From Ophiosphaerella korrae (lineage: Eukaryota > Ascomycota > Dothideomycetes > Pleosporales > Phaeosphaeriaceae), in NCBI GenBank assembly GCA_028456385.1, contig JALNQF010000002.1:372001-436000 (forward strand): 64,000 nucleotides of DNA, in the 5' to 3' direction. A program made the translations under genes and the position numbers. Positions 39,778 to 50,600 of this stretch are shown piece after piece. Each line of letters starts with the position of its first letter. The stretch's first letter is position 1. The notes below the pieces were generated by a model. That model searched no databases. It worked only from the letters and a program-made list of their open reading frames with translations, and was not told the origin of the DNA.

Positions 39778-42700
39778 ATGCCGGCTGTGCGCCCACGGGC
39801 TTCCTTCGAACCTATTCCACCGGACTTTGATGTTCGTACATTTGTCGAGACGTCCGACAACTTCCGATATGTGGACCGCATTTCCTATGAGATGATCGCC
39901 AGTAACGGCGCGGAGCAGTTTGAGAAACTAATCTTGCTCCACGTCATCATTGGCGGAAAACCACTTGTCATTGATGGGTTTGAAGAGGTGCTGGATCCAT
40001 GGACTTTTACGCCCTCGTGGCTGCGCGACAATCATGGCGACAAAGGTTGGGAGCGCATAAGCCTACGCATGCGCAGAGAACTAACCTACAGCAGTTGAGA
40101 GCGCGCGGAACCTCACCACGAAGGAAATAATACCCCTCACGATCAAACACTACCTCAAGCACATGACCAAGCTCACCGACCAGTTCTTCGATGCCCCCGA
40201 GCGATACCGCGACAAGATACGCCAGCGCATATATCTCAAAGATATCGATTGTCCGCAAGTCTGGCAGGACAAGCTTAAGGAGCTTATCCCTCCCGGTTTG
40301 TTTTACTTGAACGAGAGCACCGGCGATGTCGCCGGCCCGGGGGCGTTGGATGAATTTGGTGGTCGTAAAGGCCGTGGCATTGCGCGCGCAGGAGATCTCA
40401 TGAGCAGTCTGCCACCAGATATGCGAGCGGAAAATCTCATGTGTTACATTGGTCACGAAGGCACATACACACCGTCGCATAGGGAGATGTGCGCATCACT
40501 GGGCCAGAATATCATGGTCAATGCATCAGGAAAAATTAGCGAAGATGGTAAACCAGAGCACCCGGGTTCCTCGCTCTGGTTTATGACAGAGTCGAAGGAC
40601 CGACACATTGTGGCAGAGTATTGGCTTTCTGTTCTGGGTCACGATATTGAAGTCGAGAATCACTTTGCTCAGCTCATCGCTTGGAAGAAGGCGCCTTTTA
40701 CGACATACGTGGTGGAGCAGAGGCCTGGAGACTTCATATTGATACCGCCTCTCGCTCCGCACCAGGTCTGGAACCGCGGTACCCGCACTATGAAGATTGC
40801 CTGGAATCGCACTACGGCTGAAACACTCGAACTCGCTTTGAACGAAGCACTTCCTAATTCGCGTATTGTCTGTCGTGATGAGCAATACAAGAACAAGGCC
40901 ATTGTTTATTACACACTACTCAAATATTCTGGTCTCATCAGATCTGCCCGGGCGCAAATTGACATGGGTGGCGAAAATGCCGATGTTCTTCACCACTCGA
41001 GCAAACTCAAGCAAGTCCAGAAAGACTTCAAGAAACTTTTCGACCTTTATAAAACCATCATGTTATCAGAAACATTTGCGCCAGACTCTCGTGAGCACCC
41101 TGAATTTCTGCCTTATGATAGCAATGTGACCTGTGCATATTGCCGATGTAACATATTTAATCGCTTCTTGAGCTGCAAGAGCTGCAAGAATATGTTCAGC
41201 ACTGAAATAGAGGAGCCTTACGATGTGTGCATGGATTGTTACTGCATGGGTCGCAGCTGCGGATGTCAGTCAGGCTATACGTGGGTGGAGCAGTGGAAGT
41301 GGAAAGATTTGATCCACAAATACGAAATTTGGCGTGCCCAAATCATCGAAATCGACGGACACATGACAGAGAAAACCCCTCTTCCTCTCCAGGAAGAACG
41401 GAGGTATCTTGGCAAGAAGACTGTGGCCCAGGTGTGCCAGGAGCAACTACAACTAAGACCGTTTGTGGACGTCAAAAATCCGCAACCTGAGAGCGACCCG
41501 GAGGAAGACGAGCCCATCGTGGATGAATTCGGCAACATTAAAAAAGTGGCAAACAAGAAATCCAAGCAGTGGCTCAGCAAACACAAATCCTGCCATTTCT
41601 GCCTCAAGAGACATCCAAAGTGGAAGATGGCGTTCTGTTCAGACTGCGATTTAGCGTACTGTTACGGAACCCTGTTTCGTGCTCATGATATGATGCCTTT
41701 AACTGTCATGGAGAACCGCAACTGGAAATGCCCACATTGTCAGAGGGTATGCAATACTGGCGCGTGTCGGCGTGACCCTCGGCAACATCCCTATGAGCCC
41801 AAGGGAACACTTCTTGGCCATGATACTCGAAAAGTGGCTGATGTTCGCTCTGTCGAATGCCTCGTGGACTTCAGTATCTCGAACCTCAACTTTCTACGGG
41901 AGGAAGAGGGCATGGGTGAGAGCGCAATGCAACGACGCCTACAGCAGGCGGAGATGGATAAATTGGCGGATCCATCTCAAGATCCTCGTTACATGGACGA
42001 GGACCATGCCTATGCTCGGGATGGTATCGCGTATTCTCTAGGAGAGGATTCTAACGAAAATAGCCATCAAGTTCAGTCGCATGATCCAGAATTCAATGCG
42101 GACAGTGAGATCCCACGTTTGGGCCAGAAACGTGGCCGAGACTTGGACGACGATGCAGGAAACAAGTCTCGAAAGAAGAAGCAAAAGAAGAAGGACGATG
42201 AAAGGGCGCAGCTCCATCAGCCAAAGAGTCTTCCTGGTAAGCAGTACCAGAAAGAAGTGGAAAGGAAGCTTCTAGAAGAGGCTAAGCGTGACGACCGATC
42301 TGTTCTGGTGGCAGCTCGCATGAAAGGCAAGTCAAAGATTGTCAAGTTTTCCCTACGCACAGGTCTTCTGGAGCAAATAAGACACAGGCCCGCTCCCGAT
42401 CATTCGCGACAAGTTCGTCAGAGGACGCCAGCAGAGATAGATGCTTCTGGTGATATGGACTCGATTTTACAATCAGACATATTACCTAAGTCCAACGCGC
42501 CAATTGACATCTCCAGCAAAGAAAAGGCTTCCAAGACTTTTCGATATAGAGTGGAAGACGATGGAGCATACAGCGCAAAGAGTAGGGGCAATGATGGTGG
42601 AGGTCCTGCAAGGCCCGGAAGACCACGTAACAGCCGTCGCTTTGAAGAGCTCACGCTTGATTCTGATGAAGGCTTGGATGAAGATGATGACGGTGGTGAA

Positions 42701-43552
42701 TACACGGGTCGTCCTCGAGGTCGAGCGTCGAATTGGCTGGCAAGAAGGCATAAAGGAGAGGAGGGCCTACCAACCGAGCTACCACCAGATTTCAGAGATG
42801 GGACTGTGCGGCCCAATCGTGAAAAGGACAATGAGCGGAAACGACTGCATAACAAACAGCGAAAAAACGTGACCCCAAAACCAAAAGTGGGTACTCGACC
42901 TGTTGGACGACCACGAGCAACTGGAGCCCCTAGTAAAGAGCATGTTTTTGTAGAAGGCGACGAATCCAATACCACCTTTCTACCGGCCCGACAAGCTGCT
43001 CGCACTGCATCAGAAGCACAGAAGAGGGAGAGAGAGGAAAAGGCGCAAGCAGAACAAGCTCGCGCTGAAGCTGCCGAGAGGGAGGCCCAGGACAATCTCC
43101 GTGCTAAAATGGCCCTCTTCGATGGTTCTGATGATGGCAATAACTTGATCGATGGTTTTCTGAACGATTTGCCCGATATAGTGGAACCGAGTGAGGACGA
43201 GCCATCCTTAGAAGATCCTGCGGCAGAGGTTATCCAGAACGAGCCACCGCCAACTACCAATTCAATCATCGCTCCACCTGGAATGAACGGCAAGAAATAC
43301 AAGATTGTATCAGCATCCTCTAAGCGCAACGGCGAGAGTGCGAAGGCACTTGTCAATACGGGATTCACACCGGTCAATAGGCGTAGCGTGGCCATAAATC
43401 TTTCGGACTCGGATAGCGAAGAGAACATTCCTGCAAGCGCACCTACTCCTAAAAGGCTTGTAGATCGACCTCCTGGTAGGCCTTCAATGGTTCCGACACG
43501 AGGCAATAGTTCGGGCAGACGTGGTAGAGGTCGTCCCAGGAAGACGATGTAA
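39778..43552 (+). CDS. JmjC-domain protein with zf-4CXXC_R1-type cysteine region and AT-hooks
   Basis: Two exons, 39778-40045 and 40095-43552, about 1241 aa. The intron is 49 nt with donor GTTGGG and tandem acceptors CAGCAG (exon 2 may start at 40092 or 40095). The frame opens at a GTG 9 bases earlier; ATG 39778 is taken as the start. A JmjC fold spans about residues 60-350, with Fe-ligand candidates His219-x-Glu221 (PSHREMCASLGQN) and His312 (LAPHQVWNRG), so it could be an active 2-oxoglutarate dioxygenase. Two cysteine clusters follow: about 430-480 (CAYCRCNIF...CKSCKNM...CMDCYCMGRSCGC) and about 588-650 (CHFCLKRH...CSDCDLAYCYG...CPHCQRVCNTGAC), together resembling the zf-4CXXC_R1 finger of CDCA7. 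The second half is basic and acidic low complexity with AT-hook-like VGRPRATG and a C-terminal RRGRGRPRKTM. Likely a chromatin-bound histone demethylase; the substrate is unknown. Confidence 0.85.
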
Positions 43553-44130
43553 AGGCATCGTCTTCATCAACGAGTTGTACGTAAATGTATTCTGTTGAAT
43601 TTGGAGCATCAGCCCTTGCAAGGCGTTACGGTTGTTATATATCCCGGGAATAGGCGATGCATAGTTGATATTTATGGAAGTGCTGCTCGCGAGAGGTCAT
43701 TAGGAACGTCCGTCACAGAGCTGAAATGATTTGGAGGATTTGCTTTTCATTATGAATTTTGAAAGTAGCTCGTGTAGATGCGCATTACCCATAGTTTCAA
43801 TATGATTTTCAAGAACGCGGCGGTTGTGTGAATTGACTTCTCATGTACTGCTCGTGTAGGCAAGAACCCACAGGCACAAACTTGTAAAAGGTTCTACCAC
43901 CAATAGTGACTATACATCAGGGCAACGAGTATTGTATTTTCTGAATATCATTAGGGGCCCTCCGGTACTTAAGATTGCTTGAAGGAATATATTGTTACAA
44001 GAGTGCACGAGTTTTAAACTCGATATCATTGGTTGTAATGGGGAGGCCACGTGATGTTGCGTTAGCGTGAATCACGACCTCATTGTTTACCTCGACCCGA
44101 CATCACAACCTTGGATTACCACACCTCGCC
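43553..44130. other. Intergenic with a CACGTG box
   Basis: Between the JmjC gene and the downstream helix-hairpin-helix gene, both on the plus strand. It contains CCACGTGATGTTGC (CACGTG at 44048-44053), 78-83 bases before the next start. No gene seen. Confidence 0.5.
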
Positions 44131-44964
44131 ATGCTTTCACATCGCATCGAAAAGATCACACTTTCTACATTTAACAGTGTTCTATCTCGTTACTCCTCCG
44201 CCGTGCCAGAAAAGCTACGCGAACTAGACACGCTGCGCTATGACACAATTCCCACAACAGTCGCAACGCGCCGAGACGGTGCTTTCCTAGCAATAGACGA
44301 AGTCGAGAAGCTTGTAGAATGGAAATTGTGAGTCTAGGTTAGCCCAAAAATTGTATTTGTGCAGTGGTGATTGACATGCCAAAGAAAACACGGCACGTTC
44401 CGACCAAAGCTGTTGCAACTCGTGCTGAGCAATGATGATGAGATGGTTCAAGATACGACGAGCGCAGCGTTTCAGGATCTCGCCGCCCGGTTAGCAGGGG
44501 TGAAGAAACTTAGCGTGCTACGAGGTATTGGGCCGGCGACTGCGTCGTTGTTGCTTTCTGTTGCTGCGCCGGCGAGTGTGCCATTTTTCTCGGATGAGTT
44601 GTTTAGGTGGTGTATGTGGGATGAATCAGGTAGTCCCGGTGGATGGCAGCGAAAGATCAAGTATAATGTCAAAGAGTATGAAGCGCTGGTGGGCAAGGTA
44701 GATGTATTGGTGAAGAGGCTGGATGTCAGAGCGGTGGATGCGGAGAAGGTCGCCTGGGTGTTGGGAAAGGAGAGCGTAGATGTTGGTGAAGATTATGAGG
44801 ACGAAGGAAAGAAGGATGTCAAGGAGGTAGAGAAGAAAATGAAGAGAAAGGGAAATGCACAAGTCGAGTCAAAGAAAGAAGTCAAGAAAGGCACGAAACG
44901 CAAAGCGGTTGAATTGAAAGTGCCAACTGAGGGTACACGAAAGAGCAGTCGTATAAGAAAGTAG
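44131..44964 (+). CDS. Conserved helix-hairpin-helix protein, function unknown
   Basis: Two exons: 44131-44327 and 44385-44964, intron 57 nt (GTGAGT...AAAG), 258 aa. The splice restores VEWKLKHGTFRPKLLQLV. The key motif is LRGIGPATASLLLSVAAP (about residues 108-125), a helix-hairpin-helix of the kind that grips DNA backbone in base-excision glycosylases, followed by FFSDELFRWCMW. An active-site Lys/Asp pair like that of HhH-GPD glycosylases is not evident. The last 90 residues are charged and lysine-rich (KKDVKEVEKKMKRKG; KGTKRKAVE), ending in KSSRIRK, probably nuclear. Such proteins occur widely in filamentous fungi as uncharacterised proteins. The ATG at 44131 follows an upstream TTG-initiated extension that I reject. 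Confidence 0.78.
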
Positions 44965-45039
44965 CAAGCCAACAGGCTAAGCCAAAGACTGCAATTCCTT
45001 TTGATGTGTCGAAGTGACTGGACCTGAATCTAGTCTTGC

Positions 45040-45235
45040 CTCTCGTCAAACTGAAAAAGTGAGAATGTCACCTAGCTTTTGTGAATGCCAGACGCACACA
45101 ATAGTTTAGTTTGGAGTCGTAGATTCCTCTAGCTGTACTTGTAGATGCCTTGAAGAAAGGCTCTAGGTAGCTTGAGTATCCTCTGGCTGCTACATCTCAA
45201 GTGGTTATCATACCACTTTTCCAGTTGACTGAGAG
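45040..45235 (+). mobile_element. MITE copy I, exact 5-bp target duplication
   Basis: 196 bp, CTCTCGTCAAACTGAAAAAG to TTCCAGTTGACTGAGAG, flanked on both sides by CTTGC (45035-45039 and 45236-45240). Internal CACACAATAG and CTCTGGCTGCTACATCTC match the family. It lies 75 bases after the helix-hairpin-helix gene. Confidence 0.88.
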
Positions 45236-46841
45236 CTTGCGACTACATCATCGGTTACAGCCGTCACTATCAGTGAATTGACGCTTCTGATTACTTACTT
45301 CTTGTCCCATCTCTCCAACACTAATGTCTCGAAATCCACTAAGGATTTCAGGATCGGCTGACCATAGCATGACATGGATGTCATAGAACCAAAAGATGAA
45401 GTGATCCTCGCCTTGCTATTCCGATATCGCCACCAAAGCCCTTCTCGAACCCCCCCCCCCCCGAACATCTAGAACTCAGCTTATCTCGCCCAGAACAGGT
45501 GATCTGGCTCAATTCTTATCATGGTTCAGCCAGTCATACTGCACATTGTAACCATGACCACGCCTCAGCAACAGCAATCTGGCATACTCCGCCCCACTCC
45601 CACAATCTCACGACAACCAAACTCATATGAACCTCACACCGATGATGCTTACCCTCGGCCAGCCTACGCCTTGCGCACTCTCTCCGTGCCACAAACATCA
45701 CGGGGGTACAGTACCCATCAGCCCTACGAAGCACTTCTTTCCAATCAGTCCTAGCTGTAATTCATCATCGGTGTGACAAACATCGCATGCATGACGATCT
45801 CCACATTCTGACCACGGAGCACGATGACTAACCACCATCGGTGTGACACACATCACTGCGAAAGGCAGACATGGATAGTTATGTCTTGCAGTCGACATCA
45901 CGGCGATGATCTTAGGTAAGAGGGGTGATGTGCCTGGTGGGCTGCATTAACATCGAATCTAACAGCCAGCGGCGTAATGCGGGGTGAGGAAAGGGAGGGG
46001 GGGGGAGAGGGGGAGTTACGATGATATGCATAGGTAGCATGTCCCAGAAATCGGCTGGACCACCGCACCGCACCGCATACCGCGACAAAAAAAAAAAAAA
46101 AGCGTGGATAAGATGAACAAAAAGATAGGATCCACCCGCACGACTTCTTCGCTCCGCTGGCCATAACCCTGCCTGTCTTGCAAAAATCACGCCAGGCCCT
46201 TATCGCCCGTTCCCTTATCCTCGACGCACAAACACATGTCCGCGCAATCCCAGCAGTCTATTCCATCATCGCCCCAACCCCGCACACTCCCCCTCCTCCT
46301 CCTCCTCCTCCTCCTCCTCCTTCCCCCCAGCCGCATGCATCGCGTCATATCCCCAGATTATCGCCATGCACGCGCCTCCCAAAGTAGCATCGCACCCGCG
46401 CCTCTCGGCCCCGCGGTACCGAAACGTACCGTGCCGCGCAGCCAAAAAGGCGCCCATGGGTCCCATGTTTCAATATCCAGGGCGACAAGGGGTTGCGTGA
46501 ATGTGCGCGGGGTCCCTATTGCAGGTAGTGCAGCGCCTTTTTTTTTTTTTTTTTGCGGTGTGGTGCAGCGCGCCAGACGTGATGGATTGCCAGTATTGCA
46601 TAGATGGGGAGTGTGAAGTGTGAAGGGGGTAGAAAAGGGGTGTGCGCGCCGCCACGCAAAACGCATGCAAGGAACGCAACGCGCCCATAATCCCAAAGAC
46701 GAACCCCAATACCTACCTGCTCCCCTTGAAAAGCGGGCCCACTTTGCGACAGGAAAACGGGTGTTCGGCACCGGGCGCGCATTGGGTTTCCGCCCGAAGA
46801 GTACGAAAGTGGTACGATGGGCGAAAAAAGGATTCCCCAAT

Positions 46842-46935
46842 TCTCAGCCATCCGGAAAAGTGGGATGTTGAGACGGACCAGTTGGAAGATACTTGAGCTA
46901 TCTATAGTTTTCCCACTTGTTCGGTTTACCGAGAC
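46842..46935. mobile_element. Short MITE copy J (internally deleted)
   Basis: Only about 94 bp between recognisable ends: TCTCAGCCATCCGGAAAAGTG on the left and TTCGGTTTACCGAGAC on the right. The middle blocks of the family are missing except a trace of TTGAGACGG. It looks like an internally deleted copy. Confidence 0.55.
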
Positions 46936-47579
46936 TCAAGAGGGGCCAAAGGATTATGGTTTAGCGCATACCGAACTTGAGGCAACTCAATTAGGATGCT
47001 GGATTATAGTATGCTACATAGATACACATACAAGTCTTGGTAATCAAGATTGGATAGAGAAAATTGGGGACAAGCTTGGAAGCGCGCCCGTCTACCATGC
47101 GAGAAAAGCGTCTGATACAAAGAGAGAAAGGCAGCCGAGGCCGTTTAAGCAGGCGGTACGAAAAGAACCAGCCCAGATATGGGAACAAGGGTATGTGAAA
47201 CAAAAAGTGCTATAATCATCAGGTCGTCCTTTCATCCCAACGTGTTTGCCGTTCCCGAAACTGCTGCTGTCCATCCCCTGCTGCGCCCTGTTGCCCTAGT
47301 CTGCCACTGTCCCAATATGGGTAATAGTGTATTGGAAGAAGAAAATAAATACAGAAGTGGACTGTGTAATAGCTTATCAATAAACGCCGTTTCATCTTTT
47401 CTTGATAGCCCGATCCCGTTGATGATGCATGCTGCCCATATGCCAAGGTTGATGTAAACGCCCAGCGCCGTGTTCCCTGGATATGATGTCTTTTTGGTAG
47501 GTGGTTGTGGTTGTACATCGAAGCAGTAAATTCAATACTTGCGTAATCGTACAATGCGTGATATGCAGTCAAGAAGCAA

Positions 47580-47632
47580 TGTGAGTGAAAGTGAAAGTGA
47601 AAGTGAAAATGACAGTGACAGTGACAGTGACA
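47580..47632. repeat. Tandem GTGAAA/GTGACA hexamers
   Basis: About eight head-to-tail hexamers, first GTGAAA, then GTGACA after one GAAAAT variant. It ends three bases from the stop codon of the kinase gene, so it is probably transcribed in that gene's 3' UTR. Confidence 0.6.
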
Positions 47633-47634
47633 TA

Positions 47635-50600
47635 TCAGTGTGTTTCGGTGGTGTGGTCACCAGCTGAGTCGCTTGGTGGTGGCATCTTCTTGACGGTACC
47701 ATTACTGCCGCTACGGGCTGAGCGGCGTCGGTTGTGCATAAGATCTATGCGAGCATCTGAGCGAGCGATTTCGGCAACTGAGACTGACTCGCTACGGTGC
47801 GAAGGTGTGGGTTTTCTCTTGCCAATGAATAGGCCATCGTCGTCACTATCATCGTCATCGCTCTCAACCGCGTGGTCTCCGTCGTAGCCGGCGGGGTCGT
47901 CGAGAGGAGCATCAAATTGGTTGTGATGCAAGGAATCAGCTGATGCTGTAGGTATCATAGTTTGATAGCTATTCAGCGGTGCGCATTCATCGGGTGCTGA
48001 TGAGCTAGCTGAGGCGACAGATGGAATGGAAGGATTGGATGTGGATTGCGACATGGGTGTGAATTGCTCCTCTGACGAACAAAAGGCTAGACCTCGCTCT
48101 TGTCCGCCGACAGGACTATTTTCGGAGGACGGGTCGTGGCGACTCAAGTAGTCTTCCACTTTTTGACGTTGAAAGAAAGCCTCGTCATCTGGACTAGTGG
48201 GGCACACAGTCGGGTTGGCCATTGAGGAAGGCCGGGTATTAGCCGCAGAAGCGGACCTCTCACGATTTATCTTCGCCTCTTGGACCTTCTGTCGAATCAA
48301 CTCATGTTTTGCTTTGTTAAATTTAGTATCGGAGGTTTCGCGAGAAATTGATGCGACAGTTCCCAAAGGACCAGTGAGTAGAGGATAATGATCCTGTGAG
48401 GGGGCCGAAGGAATTTCCAACGACGGGCTGTCTTCGACTTCATTGGTATGGATCCAGTTACGATGTAGTCGGGACGACATGGATGACATGGATGACTGTC
48501 GCGATGCTGAGTCTGATAGACCAAGTGAACGAGCCTCAGAACAGTTGGGCGAAGGACCACGGGCAATGGGTGATAAATCCTTGAGGGCGTCAGGTTGGTC
48601 AACTTGACCTGATGCGAGAGATGTGCTTATAGCGAGACTCGGTACGCTGTGTGCATCGTCGTCACCACCAACGAGCCTATCGATTGATTTTGCCCGCATG
48701 TGCTCTCTTGGAAGTTTTAGTTTGTCTTTGCTCCTCATGCTGTTGACAACTCGTCGAGGCAATCCACCAAAGAGGCCGCTTAGATTGGAGCCACCAGGGG
48801 TATCCAGGGCGGTGGGGGTTCCAGGAAGAGCTGGAGGAAAATTCGGTGACCCGGATCGGCCTTGATACAACTCTGATTGTCGGATGGTATGCACAGAAGA
48901 GAGTACTCTGTCGGGAAGATGTGGTCTTTGACTAGACTCGGCAATTTGAGCAGGAGATGCAGCGCGAGAGTTTGGACTGTCAAAAAATCTCGATCTTTCT
49001 CTTGCCTCTGGACTTGCGGTGACACTGTGTGAGAGGGGGTGCTCAGGCTCTCGAGACGTGCGTATCGCCTCTAAGAGGTGCATTGGCACCAAGCTTCCTC
49101 GCCTTCCGTCTTGGCTGATTGTGCTGCTAGACGAGGCGGCACTGATGTTTTGCGGCGCATCCGGGTTAGCGACTGAACTTTGGGCGCGGCGCCTTGAGCC
49201 TGAACTTCGACTGAAACTCTTAGTTACAAAGTCCGCCCCTTTCTTGACAGTGGACCGGACTCTATCGATGAAGCCAATGGACGCAACGGCTTTGTCGACA
49301 TCTTCGTTGGAAATCTCAATCTTTCTGCCTTGTGACGACTTGCTAGGATCTGTCTCCTCGACCCATGAATTGGAGTTGGAGATTCCTGACAATACCCATG
49401 GGTGGCGCTTGATCTCTGGGATGGTGATGCGATGACGAGAATCTTTGACCAGTAAAAGCTGCAGCAAATCACGAAGTCTTTCGTCAACCTCCTCGTACTC
49501 GAGATCGTGTTCAGCCCTCTTGGTGCTGACCATGGGTTGTACATTCCGCCCGTGTGAACCCGGCCGAGAAGTAGTACTTTCTGCGACAGGCTTCAATCGG
49601 TATCTTGGAATGTATGGCACCTCTTCGCTGATGGCCTTCATTAGAGTGAACCGGTTTGTATCGTGGAAGGGAAAGCGGCCGTAGATGAGGCAGTAGAGTG
49701 TGATTCCAAGGGCCCATACATCAATACCTCCATCCACCTTTGGAGTATCTGCTTCGAAATCTGTACGACAGAGCTCCGGAGCATAGAAAAATGGCGTGCC
49801 TACAGTCTTTGCTAGCTCGACAGCTTCATCTTGCTCGTGATACTCGCTCTCTGATTGGTCGCCGTTGCTGTCATCGCCCTTGGGGCGACCCAAGTACGAA
49901 ACACCAAAGTCGGAGATCTTGATGCGATGCTCTCTCGTAACAAGAAGATTTGCGGGCTTGATGTCTCTGTGGTAGACATTTTGATAGTGAAGGTATTCGA
50001 GGCCCAGCACAGTGTCCTTGAACGCCTCCCACGCAGCCTGGGTCGTCATTAGCGGGACCCATTGGAAATGCTCCGGCATTTTCTCTTCGTCGGCGAGCTG
50101 GGAAGAGCTGCTACCAGCAAGACTGGGTGTCCGTAGGCGGGCAACATCATTGTCGTAGGCGCCGTACATGGTTCCCTCAAGCCCGGTGATGACACTATCT
50201 TCGTTGACGAAAGAGTCGGCAGCATGCGTAGGTGAGCGAAACGCGGTTTCCATGTTCGCTTCGCAACTGCTCGATGGCTCTTGACGGCCATGAAGGTGGG
50301 CACGACTGGACAACTGATCGTCACTTGGGCCTGAAGCCCGAGAGCTGCGGCCTGCTTCGGAAAACTCGTCGTCGGACTCGCCCCCAAACTCGAAGCTCCA
50401 GGGTTCGTTATCCTTGTGGTCTTGGCGACGATAGTGTGCCTCTCGAGCCTTGCGTCGTTGCTCACGAGCAAGCTTCTGATGTGCCCCTCTGATGATCCTT
50501 TCGTCTTCCAAGGCAGCGCTCTCATTGTCGAATATGCCCTTCGACTCTCGCTTGAAGCGGCGCCACTCGACCAGACAGATCTCTGGAGCGCCTTCGGTCC

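Larger units (their letters stand above)
45236..47634. other. Intergenic with repeats, no supported gene
   Basis: It contains three copies of a CATC(AT)CGGTGTGA motif (45634-45647 inverted; 45763-45776 and 45835-45845 direct), a (CCT)n run near 46291-46322, A and T homopolymers (46087-46101, about 46540-46554), the short MITE at 46842-46935 and the hexamer repeat at 47580-47632. Open frames here are compositional. Confidence 0.5.

Noticed and set aside
42418..43506. 362-codon open frame antisense to the JmjC gene
   Set aside because: Shadow of the long low-complexity coding strand; Ser/Arg-rich with no domain.
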